Assembly (NCBI RefSeq): GCF_003399445.1
Contig: NZ_QUQO01000001.1
Span: 1-64,000, forward strand
DNA from: Parvularcula marina
GTDB taxonomy: Bacteria > Pseudomonadota > Alphaproteobacteria > Caulobacterales > Parvularculaceae
Reading direction: 5' to 3'
DNA: 64,000 bases
The notes below the pieces were generated by a model. That model did no database searches. It was not told where the DNA came from and saw nothing but the letters and a program-made list of their open reading frames with translations. The first letter of the stretch is position 1. Each line of letters starts with the position of its first letter. Of this stretch, positions 1 through 8,018 are shown in pieces. The position numbers and the translations under genes were made by a program.

Positions 1-12
1 GAGAATGGCCAT
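1..12 (-). CDS. etfA: Electron transfer flavoprotein alpha subunit, first codons only
   Basis: Only the start codon and three further codons (M-A-I-L) lie in the window; the gene runs off the left edge. The start is 2 bases past the etfB stop, the usual etfB-etfA order, and EtfA proteins commonly begin M-A-x-L. EtfA carries the FAD of the ETF heterodimer. Assignment rests on position and four residues. Confidence 0.6.
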
Positions 13-14
13 GA

Positions 15-764
15 TTAGAGTACCCCCGCTTCGTTTTTGAGTTTGTCGAGCAATTCGTCTACGGACGAGACTTTCACACCTGCTTCGCGTTTCGGCGGCT
101 CGGTGACTTTGAGGACTTCAAGACGCGGGGCGATATCGACGCCGTAATCCGCGGCCGCTTTCGTATCGAGCGGCTTTTTCTTGGCCTTCATGATGTTCGG
201 CAGGGAGGCATAGCGCGGCTCGTTGAGGCGAAGGTCGGTGGTGACGACCGCCGGCAGATTGAGCGCGACAGTCTGCAGCCCGCCATCGATCTCGCGGGTG
301 ACGTGGAGCTTGTCGCCTTCCTTTTTGACCTCGGACGCAAACGTGCCCTGCGGCCAGTCCATCAGCGCCGCGAGCATCTGGCCGGTCTGGGAGCGGTCAT
401 CATCGATCGCCTGCTTGCCCATGAGGACGATGTCCGGCTTTTCCTCTTCGCAGATCGCTTTGAGGATCTTTGCGACGGCCAGGCTCTCAAGGTCGGTGTC
501 GGTGGTCACGAGAATGCCGCGATCGCCGCCCATGGCGAGGCCCTGGCGGATCTGATCCTGCGCCTTCTCCGGCCCGATCGAGACGATGACCACTTCCGTC
601 GCCGTGCCAGCCTCTTTGAGGCGCACTGCTTCTTCGACGGCGATTTCGTCGAAGGGGTTCATGGACATTTTCACATTGGCAAGGTCGACGGCGGTCTGGT
701 CAGCTTTGACCCGGACCTTCACATTATAATCGACCACGCGTTTGACCGGCACGAGCACTTTCAT
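15..764 (-). CDS. etfB: Electron transfer flavoprotein beta subunit
   Basis: Beta subunit of the ETF heterodimer, which carries electrons from acyl-CoA and related dehydrogenases to ETF-ubiquinone oxidoreductase at the inner membrane. The 249 residues match the usual length. The N-terminus [16 protein letters not shown], the [16 protein letters not shown] segment and the central MGKQAIDDD and [25 protein letters not shown] regions are hallmark EtfB stretches. The Arg-containing ...[15 protein letters not shown] loop is the ETF-beta recognition signature. The stop lies 2 bases before a start codon for etfA, so the two are co-transcribed. The promoter should lie in 765-912, where no gene is seen. 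Confidence 0.96.
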   Translation of the reverse strand: MKVLVPVKRVVDYNVKVRVKADQTAVDLANVKMSMNPFDEIAVEEAVRLKEAGTATEVVIVSIGPEKAQDQIRQGLAMGGDRGILVTTDTDLESLAVAKILKAICEEEKPDIVLMGKQAIDDDRSQTGQMLAALMDWPQGTFASEVKKEGDKLHVTREIDGGLQTVALNLPAVVTTDLRLNEPRYASLPNIMKAKKKPLDTKAAADYGVDIAPRLEVLKVTEPPKREAGVKVSSVDELLDKLKNEAGVL

Positions 765-912
765 CGGCGCTTCTCCTCACTGGCGCGCCTCAACGGGCGC
801 GATCTAGTCACTGTCTAAACCGGCATGTAGGCGAGGGTGCCCCTGCCGGTCAATGGGGGGATGTAGTCGCGGGTTTGGCCCGCTTTCGCAAGGGGATGGG
901 GCAGGGAATTGC

Positions 913-1473
913 CTAGTCTTTCTCTGCTCCATCAATGCGAGCCAGACAGTCCTCAGCCCAGTCTACATAGAGCCGGAAGACCCGCTGGCCGAGATCGAAC
1001 GTCATATGCTCGTAAAGGGCCTGACCGGTGAGATTATCGGGAAACGCAGGGCCGTGGTCGTCCCGCCAGACATCCTCAAGCGCGGTGAGGCGGTTGGCTC
1101 GGGCGCGGAAGTCATCGCGAAGCTGCTCGTAAAAGCTGCGCGGCTCATCGGGCGCGCGGGACTGGGCAAGGAAATAGGCCTGGGCGAGATAGGCGCGGCG
1201 CTCGGTGTTGAGCTGCGGGCCTTCTTCAAGCCAGTCGCGGAACGCCTCGCGACCTTTCTCCGTCTGCTGATAGACCGTGCGGGCAGGGCCTTTCTCGGAG
1301 GGTTCCTGCCATGATGTCACAAGCCCGTCCTTCTCCAGCTTTTTGAGGGCGGGGTAGATCTGGGCGAGCGCTGCCGACCAGAAGAAGCTCAACGACTGCT
1401 CGAATTCGCACTTGATGTCGTAGCCGCTGGCAGGCTCTTCCAGAAGACCGAGGAGAATATGCGGAAGGCTCAT
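913..1473 (-). CDS. PadR-family transcriptional regulator (first of two)
   Basis: 186-residue PadR-type repressor. The N-terminal winged helix (about residues 1-85) has the family pattern: LPHILLGLLEEPASGYDIK, then IYPALKKLEKDGLV, then YQQTEKGREAFRDWL. The C-terminal half is the helical dimerisation region of PadR subfamily 2. The start chosen at 1473 (MSLPHILLG) overlaps the stop of the upstream membrane-protein gene as ATGA, indicating translational coupling; a longer reading frame exists but adds unrelated residues. PadR proteins usually repress their own operon, and a perfect 20-bp palindrome sits upstream of the operon. The inducing ligand is unknown. Confidence 0.88.
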   Translation of the reverse strand: MSLPHILLGLLEEPASGYDIKCEFEQSLSFFWSAALAQIYPALKKLEKDGLVTSWQEPSEKGPARTVYQQTEKGREAFRDWLEEGPQLNTERRAYLAQAYFLAQSRAPDEPRSFYEQLRDDFRARANRLTALEDVWRDDHGPAFPDNLTGQALYEHMTFDLGQRVFRLYVDWAEDCLARIDGAEKD

Positions 1474-2198
1474 TGGGACGCCGCCGGGCCGCGAAGGATC
1501 GAGCGGCGGATTCTTTTCTCCGAAACGATGCCAATGAGAATGACAACGCCAACAAGGACGATGGGCGGTGTTGCGCCCCACTGCCAGATATCAATAAACC
1601 GCTCCGAGCCCAGAAGAATGAAGGCGACATGGAAAGCCAAACCTGCGCCAAACATGTTCGTGACATGCTCGGCAAGGCGTCTTTTCGGGTCAGCTCCGCG
1701 GCGGAACAGGAGCTTGACTTGATCCCAACAGGCATTGAGCCCCAGCGCGAAAGCTCCCGCCAGCGCCGGCCAAAGGGCAGGCTTCAGAATGAAGACGTAA
1801 GCGGCGAAGGCGGCAGTGGCGGCAATCGCAATGACGGCCCGGAGGAGCAGTCCCGGCAACGGAAGGTCATCCGTACGGTGATGGTATCTCGCAAGGACAG
1901 CACCTGCCCAGAGAAACACGCTGACCATCACGGAGATATAAAAGAGGACCGCTGCGGCCTGAAAGCCGTCCGGGTCGGAGAATATCGTGATGCCCTGCTG
2001 ATAGGCACCATGTCCCCGCAAGATGACGGATGTTGCGGCGGCCCCCGCCACCATGAACCCTGCCAGCATGAAGAGCCGGCCTGAAAAGACATGTAAGGGA
2101 GAGCCTTTGCGGCTGAAAATCTGGATCCAGAAGAAGATAAGTGTCGCAAAACCTGCGCCGATATGGACGTAAAGATTGATGTCGAGAATGCGCTCCAT
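1470..2198 (-). CDS. Multi-pass membrane protein, DUF2306-like
   Basis: 242 residues with about six to seven hydrophobic segments. The segment near residues 30-45 (KGSPLHVFSGRLF) resembles the G-x-x-H-x-x-x-G-R motif of DUF2306-type predicted membrane proteins, whose biochemical function is unknown. It is the first gene of a two-gene operon with a PadR repressor (ATGA overlap), so it may be the gene that repressor controls, as in PadR/membrane pairs of drug or envelope stress response. The start at 2198 is 16 bases from a perfect AT-rich palindrome. Gene reality is clear; the family assignment is tentative. Confidence 0.75.
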   Translation of the reverse strand: MERILDINLYVHIGAGFATLIFFWIQIFSRKGSPLHVFSGRLFMLAGFMVAGAAATSVILRGHGAYQQGITIFSDPDGFQAAAVLFYISVMVSVFLWAGAVLARYHHRTDDLPLPGLLLRAVIAIAATAAFAAYVFILKPALWPALAGAFALGLNACWDQVKLLFRRGADPKRRLAEHVTNMFGAGLAFHVAFILLGSERFIDIWQWGATPPIVLVGVVILIGIVSEKRIRRSILRGPAASQ

Positions 2199-2214
2199 GA
2201 CCGGCCCCAGATAA

Positions 2215-2234
2215 CTATATAAATATTTATATAG
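2215..2234. promoter_or_regulatory. Perfect 20-bp palindrome, likely PadR operator
   Basis: CTATATAAAT followed directly by its exact reverse complement, in an otherwise GC-rich genome, 17-36 bases upstream of the start of the membrane protein/PadR operon. Position and symmetry fit an autorepressor site overlapping the promoter. Binding by the PadR at 913-1473 is inference. Confidence 0.65.
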
Positions 2235-2272
2235 TCTGGAGTGCGAGCTGACAATGGGTGATTTGCGGCATG

Positions 2273-2302
2273 AAAAAAGCCCGGCAATCTGTGATGCCGG
2301 GC
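2273..2302 (-). terminator. Rho-independent terminator
   Basis: On the minus strand an 8-bp perfect stem (GCCCGGCA at 2279-2286 against TGCCGGGC at 2295-2302) with an 8-base loop is followed by six T residues (A run at 2273-2278 on the plus strand). It lies 33 bases after the stop of the gene at 2335-3159. Confidence 0.85.
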
Positions 2303-2334
2303 CGAACTCGTTAAGTGGATTATTGGATCTTCGT

Positions 2335-3159
2335 TCAGTCCCCGCGAAGATAGGGGACGGGATCGACCAGCGTCACGCCGGGCGTGTGCTCGGCAAGATG
2401 GTCGAGCCAGTGCTTGTGCCCCGCGCCATAGATCACGACGATACGGTCCCCGGGCTCGGCGATATCGAGCAGTTTAGAGAAAATCTTTGTGTTTCGCATG
2501 AACCAGTAACCCTGAAGCTCGGCGGCAGGCTGGGCCTCGCCTTCGTCAAAGGACGCCATCAGGTAGTAAAGTTCGGGACTGCTCAGCAGGCCCTCATTCA
2601 CGCGGATGAGACCGTCGGCAATGGTGAGGCCAGAAATCGCCTCCATCTCGGTGGCGACCGTACTCTGGATTTCATCCATCATTGCCTGAAATACCGGCAT
2701 CTGACCGGTCGCGCCGAGATGCTCCATCAGTTTGTTGAAAGGGAAGTAGTCGGGCTCTCCGTCCGAGGGCTGCTCATCTATGCCATAGACATCGTCGAGA
2801 CCGGCCGCTGTGGCGAGGCGGTAGCCGAGCTGAACCCTTTCATTCGGATTGGTGGCCATAATATCGGGCGGAGAGGTGTGGAAGCCCTTGATGATATAAT
2901 CCGGAGCTTCGGTTACGCGCTCAAGCGCGACAATGGTTGGCTCGAAGGCCATCAGCCGTCCTACGACATCCGCTAGTTCCTGCTGACGCTCCGCCTCAAG
3001 AACATTCGGTCCGTCAACATTGATGACATCCGCACCTGAATTTTTAAAATGCCAGGTGCCGATGACCATGACCTCAATCGGTTCACCATCGGGGTCAGGC
3101 TCGGCTCGGGCCGGCAGGGCGGCCAGTAAGATTAAGCAGATCGATAAAATCAGGCGCAT
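2335..3159 (-). CDS. Secreted TraB-like protein, DUF5694-type
   Basis: 274 residues with a signal peptide (MRLILSICLILLAALPARAEP). The mature part starts VMVIGTWHFKN, continues with FEPTIVALERV and ends with VVIYGAGHKHWLDHL. The GTxH, ALE and GAGH motifs are the pattern of DUF5694 and, more broadly, of the TraB/Tiki-like fold, some members of which are metal-dependent peptidases. An enzymatic role in the periplasm is therefore possible but not shown. Its transcript ends at the strong terminator at 2273-2302. The gene upstream (3202) is on the same strand 42 bases away. Confidence 0.7.
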   Translation of the reverse strand: MRLILSICLILLAALPARAEPDPDGEPIEVMVIGTWHFKNSGADVINVDGPNVLEAERQQELADVVGRLMAFEPTIVALERVTEAPDYIIKGFHTSPPDIMATNPNERVQLGYRLATAAGLDDVYGIDEQPSDGEPDYFPFNKLMEHLGATGQMPVFQAMMDEIQSTVATEMEAISGLTIADGLIRVNEGLLSSPELYYLMASFDEGEAQPAAELQGYWFMRNTKIFSKLLDIAEPGDRIVVIYGAGHKHWLDHLAEHTPGVTLVDPVPYLRGD

Positions 3160-3201
3160 GTCGTTCTCCCCCGGACTTTTGATTGAGACACTGGACGTGC
3201 C

Positions 3202-3798
3202 TCACTCCTCAGTTTTTTCTTGTTCCTCGCCCCAGACAGGCGGCGGGATGTCCGCATGAGAAAGAAGATCGAACTCGACGCGGAAGAAACGCTCCGGTCG
3301 GGTCAGTTCGTAAGCGAATTTCTCGCCCTCGATGATCTCAATCGCCCAGACATTGTCTGCCGATTGCGGAATATCCTCACGGATGAAGAGGTCTTTTGAG
3401 AACTGATCCGCCGGAAAGTTCTGGCGCGTGCCCTTGCCTTCATCATCCGTGGTGCCGCCATAGTTGGAGAGGACATCTTCCTCGCCATCTTCGTGCCGGT
3501 GAATATGTTTGAGGGTCAGGCTGTCATCCGATTTGGTGATGACCCATGTACGCGAGCGGTTCTCGCCGATAATGAAAGGGATGCGGATTTCCGTATCCGA
3601 ACAATCCCTGACATACATCACCATGGGCTCGGCGGCGAGCGGTGCATCGACCTCATCATTGGAAACAAGGCGACCGTTGAAAGCTTTGCCGCACAGCACA
3701 CTGACATTATCGAAAAATGTCTGCTGCGGGTCAGGTGTTTTGCCGCCGCAGCCTGTGAGGAGGGCGATCGCAGGTAAAAGGAGAAGAGACCTTTTCAT
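3202..3798 (-). CDS. Hypothetical lipoprotein
   Basis: 198 residues. A lipoprotein signal is clear: positive start MKR, hydrophobic LLLLPAIALLTG, then lipobox Leu-Thr-Gly-Cys at residues 14-17. The mature protein is acidic and rich in charged residues; no known domain is recognised. The start overlaps the stop of the cobalamin adenosyltransferase gene as ATGA, so it is translated as part of that operon, although a functional link is not evident. Confidence 0.7.
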   Translation of the reverse strand: MKRSLLLLPAIALLTGCGGKTPDPQQTFFDNVSVLCGKAFNGRLVSNDEVDAPLAAEPMVMYVRDCSDTEIRIPFIIGENRSRTWVITKSDDSLTLKHIHRHEDGEEDVLSNYGGTTDDEGKGTRQNFPADQFSKDLFIREDIPQSADNVWAIEIIEGEKFAYELTRPERFFRVEFDLLSHADIPPPVWGEEQEKTEE

Positions 3799-4373
3799 GT
3801 GCCCTCCGCATTGGCACCGGGTACCCAGGTAACTTCACCGCCAGCCGCGCGAGCGACATGACGGGCAGCAACGAAGAGGTAATCAGACAGACGATTGAGA
3901 TAGGACGGGATTGTCGGATTGAAAGCGGGTCCGGGCTCGACCTGCTCTCTCAGGATCCACACGGCACGTTCGGCTCGACGGGCGATCGCGCGGGCTAGAT
4001 GCAGATGTCCTGCACCGCCGGGGCCAGAGGGCAGGACGAAGGATTGCAGCGGCGGCAGATCATCATTGAGCTCATCAATCGCCTTCTCGAGCCATTTCGG
4101 CCCGTTCGATGACAGCCTCAGCGCGCCCTTGATCTCTGCCGGGGTGGCAAGATCCGCCCCCAGATCAAAGAGGTCATTCTGGATCGCGAGCAATGTGCCT
4201 TTCACTCGGTCATCAGTGAGCTGGGAGAGCGCCACGCCTATTGCGGCATTCAGCTCATCGACATCACCCATCGCCATGATCCGAGCGTTCGTCTTCGTCA
4301 GGCGCTGACCTGTCGCAAGGCCTGTCGTACCCTCATCACCTGTGCGGGTGTAGATTTTGTTCAGCGTCACCAT
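3795..4373 (-). CDS. Cob(I)alamin adenosyltransferase, PduO type
   Basis: 192 residues. Transfers the adenosyl group of ATP to cob(I)alamin, giving coenzyme B12 for enzymes such as methylmalonyl-CoA mutase. The N-terminal ATP-binding stretch IYTRTGDEGTTGLATGQRL, the VDELNAAIG segment, the Arg-rich HLARAIARRAERAVWIL helix and NRLSDYLFVAAR near the C-terminus are all typical of PduO/MMAB enzymes. It lies between a small HIG1-like gene (7-base gap upstream) and the lipoprotein gene (4-base overlap downstream). Confidence 0.94.
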   Translation of the reverse strand: MVTLNKIYTRTGDEGTTGLATGQRLTKTNARIMAMGDVDELNAAIGVALSQLTDDRVKGTLLAIQNDLFDLGADLATPAEIKGALRLSSNGPKWLEKAIDELNDDLPPLQSFVLPSGPGGAGHLHLARAIARRAERAVWILREQVEPGPAFNPTIPSYLNRLSDYLFVAARHVARAAGGEVTWVPGANAEGT

Positions 4374-4380
4374 CGGGGGC

Positions 4381-4587
4381 TCAGCCCTGATTTTGTAGGA
4401 TGACGACGAGGAGCGCGAGCAGCGCCAGCGCGATCCCCTGGAACATGACGCGCAGACGCATCAGCTTGTTCGAGTTGCGCTTGTTAAATTCGCCGCCCCG
4501 GCCGAGCGCGTAAATGCCAAAGCCCAGCGCGACGACGGTCCCCAGCATGGCGAGGGGTATGAGCAGATAAAGAAGTACGTTGGTCAT
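4381..4587 (-). CDS. Small twin-transmembrane protein, HIG1-like
   Basis: 68 residues from ATG at 4587, which has AAGGAACT upstream; the frame stays open further but without a better start. Two hydrophobic helices (about residues 4-26 and 46-65) flank a basic loop KRNSNKLMRLRVMFQ. The spaced Arg and Gln at the start of the second helix match the HIG1 domain, whose mitochondrial members stabilise respiratory supercomplexes. In alphaproteobacteria this small protein is regularly found beside the cobalamin adenosyltransferase, as here (7-base gap). Confidence 0.78.
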   Translation of the reverse strand: MTNVLLYLLIPLAMLGTVVALGFGIYALGRGGEFNKRNSNKLMRLRVMFQGIALALLALLVVILQNQG

Positions 4588-4681
4588 GGGAGTTCCTTGA
4601 TATGTATCCCATGTAGACCCCGCCGCCGTTTGTGCAAATCCGGTTGCGTCCAAAAGGCGCGGGGTGAGTGCAGCTGCGGGT

Positions 4682-5017
4682 TCAGACGCCAAGCGTCCAC
4701 TGGGCCAACATGCCGGCCGAAAAGGCTGTAGCCATCAAAACAAGGGGCAGGCCAGCAAAGACTTTGCGGCCTGGCTGACCACCGAGAGCCGTATGGCGCC
4801 AGCTGCCATGTGCTTTCATCCGCTGATACGAGGGCAAGTCAGAGCGGACGGTTTGAGGCCGAGTCTGACGTCGAGAGCGCGTGGCAAACGCACGCACGGT
4901 CGCTTCGTCCTGACTGTCGAGAAAGCGTGCGCTCGTTGGGGCTGAGGCGCCAAGCGCGACACACGACAGCGTGGTCGTAGGGACGACTGTCGGGCGGGTT
5001 CCATCCATCTTCAGCAT
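4682..5017 (-). CDS. Hypothetical protein with a C-terminal membrane helix
   Basis: 111 residues, no recognised family. The start at 5017 is well supported by the strong ribosome binding site AGAGGAGAAA five bases upstream. The first 85 residues are polar, Arg/Thr/Ser-rich and probably disordered. A hydrophobic stretch (about 88-107, VFAGLPLVLMATAFSAGML) would make it a tail-anchored inner-membrane protein. It lies between unrelated genes on the same strand. Confidence 0.5.
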   Translation of the reverse strand: MLKMDGTRPTVVPTTTLSCVALGASAPTSARFLDSQDEATVRAFATRSRRQTRPQTVRSDLPSYQRMKAHGSWRHTALGGQPGRKVFAGLPLVLMATAFSAGMLAQWTLGV

Positions 5018-5137
5018 CGGTTTCTCCTCTCGCGGCTTTGGGGTGCCGGTAAGAAGGTATTAACCATAAAGTTGCGCGACTGCCTGTGATGGCGATCACG
5101 GGAAGAGAGCGGAAACGGGAAGAGCCGCAGGAAGCAG

Positions 5138-7021
5138 CTACCGTCTTCTGCGGCGCAGTTTGAGCGGTGGCAGGGGCTCGTCATTCACCGCATCGGAGTT
5201 GAGGATGATCGTTGCGGGCAACTTGGCACCTGGCTTTGTATGCTCGCCAGCCTCCTCCTCGAGGAAAGTGTAAAAGTCGATCACCGGCGGCGTCGCACGA
5301 CCGATACCGCCATCCTCCGGTGGATGACGTGCGGGGTCTTTGAGCTCATCAGCCGAAAAGTTTGTCCGCAGATCATAGGTCCGGTCAGGGTCATTCCGCA
5401 GATAACGCTGCGCCTCGTACCATTTCTGTTTGTCTGGATCTTCCTGACAGGTCGCTAACTCGATGCCTTTGGCTCCCCAGCGCCGCTCCGGGCAGTGATA
5501 GGGGTCAAAGCTGAGATCGAAGATCCGGTCGATCGCGTGATGCATATTGAGCTTCACAACGGTGTCATCGGACCGCTTGTAATTGATCTCGCAGCTTTTC
5601 GCGGCACGGTCATAGACATCGAACAATGCCGCCGCGAGATCGCCTGTCGGATAGTTGATGTTCGGATCGCCTTCTTCGTGGCGGCGGATCAGGTCACGTG
5701 CCAGCTCATTGAGTTCAACGGCTTGCGTCTTCAAACGTGCATCACGAGACGGAGTCGCATAGCGCTCCCAATCCCCATAGGTGCCGTAGATATTTTCAGG
5801 TAGTTTCTCAGGCGCGGGCTTTTCATGCACGCCGGCATAGACGGCAAGATTGACAGCTGTCTTCCGTGCACGGAAAGACGAGCAGAGCGCCGCTGTCGCA
5901 TTGGCCATTTCCTCGACCGGGTCATAAGGCGTGCCGGGTTTTCTCAGCCGCATGCGTACCCAGTCATAGTAGGGCAGGAAGCGGTCTTCGACGAAGAAGC
6001 GGCTGCGATCCCAACGTCCAGAGTCATCGGGATGCGTGCCCCAATACTGCTCCATTGAGAAATCAGGAAGCGTCGCGTTTTTTGCGCCGACAACGTTTCC
6101 GCCGATATAAGTACCCTTTGACGTCTGGCGGGCACCAGTCAGGCGGATCGGGCGCCATGCTTTCAGTCCAGAGCCAAGCTCAGGTTCAGAACGGACAACA
6201 TGGTGGCCGTAAGGCTCGCGGCTGACCGTATAGTCAGGGTGCGAAGAGATCAGCAGGATGCGACCGTCATCCTCAATCTCATAGACGATGCTGACATGGC
6301 CGTAGATATCATAAGCGATGGTCCCCGGGCGCACGGCCTCGCGCGTCACACTGACGGGATAGAAATCAGCAAATTGCAGCCGCTCGTCTTCAGGATGGAC
6401 ACGGAGCATCGCAGTCGAGACGATGTTGAAGATCCGGTTGAGCAGGACCGGCGCGTTGCGCGGGCTGCGGCCCTCCGGCTGGATCACATCTGCGCGGCTG
6501 ACGACTCGGTTGCCGTATTTCGAGTAACGCGCGTCATTGCCGGCATCCTTGCCGGGCCTGATCGAGATCGCATCCTGAAAAGAGAAGGGCAGGCCGCGTT
6601 TCCACGAATAATAGCCGCGCAGCACATAGACCATGTCTGTGCAGTCGCCGAGCCACAGCATGTCCTCGTCATCATAGACGCGGTAGGGATTGGCATCAGA
6701 ACGCAGGCAGTCATCAATCGAGATACAGCCCGACCGGCCGATGGCCTGAACGAAGGCCTCATAGCCGCGCTCATCTTCCTCGGTCCATTCGGTGGCCCAG
6801 ATCTCCCAAGAAGCCGTCTTGTTCCGTGCCGGCGGCATCAGCTCTAGAAGGTGGTCGAATTTCTTCTGGCCGAAGGCTTCATCGGTGCCGCGCACGACAT
6901 TCCAGTAGCGTTCGCCCCGGACAACGTCCTCAATCGGCGGGAAATTGGAGGCAGGCTGTGCCGCGGCGGCAAGCGCCGGCAGCAGGCCCAATAGTCCCAG
7001 AATTCCCCAACGACGTCCCAT
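5138..7021 (-). CDS. Large secreted protein with a possible papain/NlpC-like peptidase domain
   Basis: 627 residues with a signal peptide (about 1-22, ending ALAAAAQP). I do not recognise the family by name. Residues 120-250 hold a Cys-then-His arrangement typical of circularly simple papain-like folds: LGDCTDMVYVLRGYY around Cys127, then PGTIAYDIYGHVSIVYEI around His242, the latter like the GDIV...GHVaiV strand-loop-strand of NlpC/P60 and CHAP enzymes. The remaining 330 residues are polar, with Cys residues at 99, 105 and near 400-550 that could form disulfides. It is monocistronic, with a 121-base gap to the gene upstream. A cell-wall or peptide hydrolase role is inference. Confidence 0.6.
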   Translation of the reverse strand: MGRRWGILGLLGLLPALAAAAQPASNFPPIEDVVRGERYWNVVRGTDEAFGQKKFDHLLELMPPARNKTASWEIWATEWTEEDERGYEAFVQAIGRSGCISIDDCLRSDANPYRVYDDEDMLWLGDCTDMVYVLRGYYSWKRGLPFSFQDAISIRPGKDAGNDARYSKYGNRVVSRADVIQPEGRSPRNAPVLLNRIFNIVSTAMLRVHPEDERLQFADFYPVSVTREAVRPGTIAYDIYGHVSIVYEIEDDGRILLISSHPDYTVSREPYGHHVVRSEPELGSGLKAWRPIRLTGARQTSKGTYIGGNVVGAKNATLPDFSMEQYWGTHPDDSGRWDRSRFFVEDRFLPYYDWVRMRLRKPGTPYDPVEEMANATAALCSSFRARKTAVNLAVYAGVHEKPAPEKLPENIYGTYGDWERYATPSRDARLKTQAVELNELARDLIRRHEEGDPNINYPTGDLAAALFDVYDRAAKSCEINYKRSDDTVVKLNMHHAIDRIFDLSFDPYHCPERRWGAKGIELATCQEDPDKQKWYEAQRYLRNDPDRTYDLRTNFSADELKDPARHPPEDGGIGRATPPVIDFYTFLEEEAGEHTKPGAKLPATIILNSDAVNDEPLPPLKLRRRRR

Positions 7022-7107
7022 CTCACCCCGTCACTTCTACAAAGTGCCACAAGAGCCTAGCGGAAATCGGGCCCTGACGGCAAGAAACGCGGCTCAAGGA
7101 GCCTGAC

Positions 7108-7593
7108 ATGTCGAAATTCGCCTTTTTGATCAGGCCTTACGTGGCTCTTGACCTGCCCGCGATCCGCGAAATGTGGGGGCGCTCGATCCGAGAGTTGGGC
7201 CCGCGCGCCTATTCGCCTGAACAGGTCGCGGCTTGGGCCGTGCGGACGAATGATATGGATCGGCTAGGGGAGAGGCTAGGGGACGGCCGGCAGGTCTGGG
7301 TCGCAGAAGGCGTCACCGAAGAGCCAATCGGTTTCATCGACCTCGAAGAAGATGGACATATCGACTTTCTTTATGCCGCGCCTGAGGCCGCGGGGCAGGG
7401 GGTAGCCGTCCGGCTCTTTGCTGAGGTCGAGCGCGCAGCGAAAGCCGCGAAGATCAGCCGTCTGCATACGGAAGCCAGCGAAGTCGCGCGCGGTTTTTTC
7501 GAGCGGATGGGCTTTGTGATGCTTCATCGCCGAGAGCTGGAGCTTGATGGCGTGCCGATCCATAACTGGAAGATGGAGAAACAGCTCGCCTGA
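7108..7593 (+). CDS. GNAT-family N-acetyltransferase
   Basis: 161 residues with the GNAT fold pattern: N-terminal IRPYVALDLPAIREMW, the core GFIDLEEDGHIDFLYAAPEAAGQGVAVRLFAEVE with the acetyl-CoA pyrophosphate loop (A-x-G-x-G-V-A, a variant of Q/R-x-x-G-x-G/A), and C-terminal ARGFFERMGFVMLHRRELELDGVPI. Its closest type is the YafP/YjaB group. The substrate is unknown. It is divergent from the secreted protein at 5138-7021. Confidence 0.85.
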   Translation: MSKFAFLIRPYVALDLPAIREMWGRSIRELGPRAYSPEQVAAWAVRTNDMDRLGERLGDGRQVWVAEGVTEEPIGFIDLEEDGHIDFLYAAPEAAGQGVAVRLFAEVERAAKAAKISRLHTEASEVARGFFERMGFVMLHRRELELDGVPIHNWKMEKQLA

Positions 7594-7609
7594 ACCCGCA
7601 AGGTTCAGG
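7589..7609. terminator. Hairpin between convergent genes, possible bidirectional terminator
   Basis: CCTGAACC (7589-7596) and GGTTCAGG (7602-7609) form a perfect 8-bp stem with a 5-base loop, spanning both stop codons of the convergent acetyltransferase and response-regulator genes. Neither side has a T run, so intrinsic termination is uncertain. Confidence 0.4.
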
Positions 7610-8018
7610 CAGAAAGATGGCCCGTCTGGGTCAGATGGTCGACAAGGCAGTTGACGAGTTGTTCGTCACTCGACGGTTTGACGACCACGGGCGCACCGAT
7701 TTCTTCGATCAACTCACCCCGCCGCCGCAGATCGCCTGAATGCAGGATGAAGGGGATGCCATATTCCTTGAGGCGGACGGCGACATCCGCGCAGGTCTTG
7801 TTCTTGCCGAGATTTACATCGAGTACGGCGCAATTGAAGACGTGTTGGGTCATCGCCTCCAACGCTTCTTCGGGTGAAAGGCAGTGCACGACATCAGCGC
7901 CGTAATCCTGAAGGCTCATCTCGACGTCGAGTGCGATGATTGGGTCGTCTTCCAGTACCAGAATTTTGAAACCAGATAACTTCATGCCTGTCTCGCTCAC
8001 GGAATACTGCAACATCAT
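7605..8018 (-). CDS. lovR: Single-domain response regulator, LovR-like
   Basis: Receiver domain only (137 residues from 8018, or 126 from the ATG at 7985). The phosphorylation pocket is visible: LVLEDDP acidic pair, phosphoacceptor Asp in CAVLDVNLG, Ser in FILHSGD and Lys in VVVKPSS. There is no output domain, as in LovR, which in Caulobacter opposes LovK in the general stress response. The start at 8018 overlaps the kinase stop as TGATG with GGTGA upstream, so I prefer it; 7985 fits the domain boundary better. It is the second gene of a kinase-regulator operon. Confidence 0.82.
   Translation of the reverse strand: MMLQYSVSETGMKLSGFKILVLEDDPIIALDVEMSLQDYGADVVHCLSPEEALEAMTQHVFNCAVLDVNLGKNKTCADVAVRLKEYGIPFILHSGDLRRRGELIEEIGAPVVVKPSSDEQLVNCLVDHLTQTGHLSA

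Noticed and set aside
303-818. Long plus-strand frames opposite etfB and other genes
   Set aside because: Shadows of strongly coding GC-rich genes; their translations lack family features.
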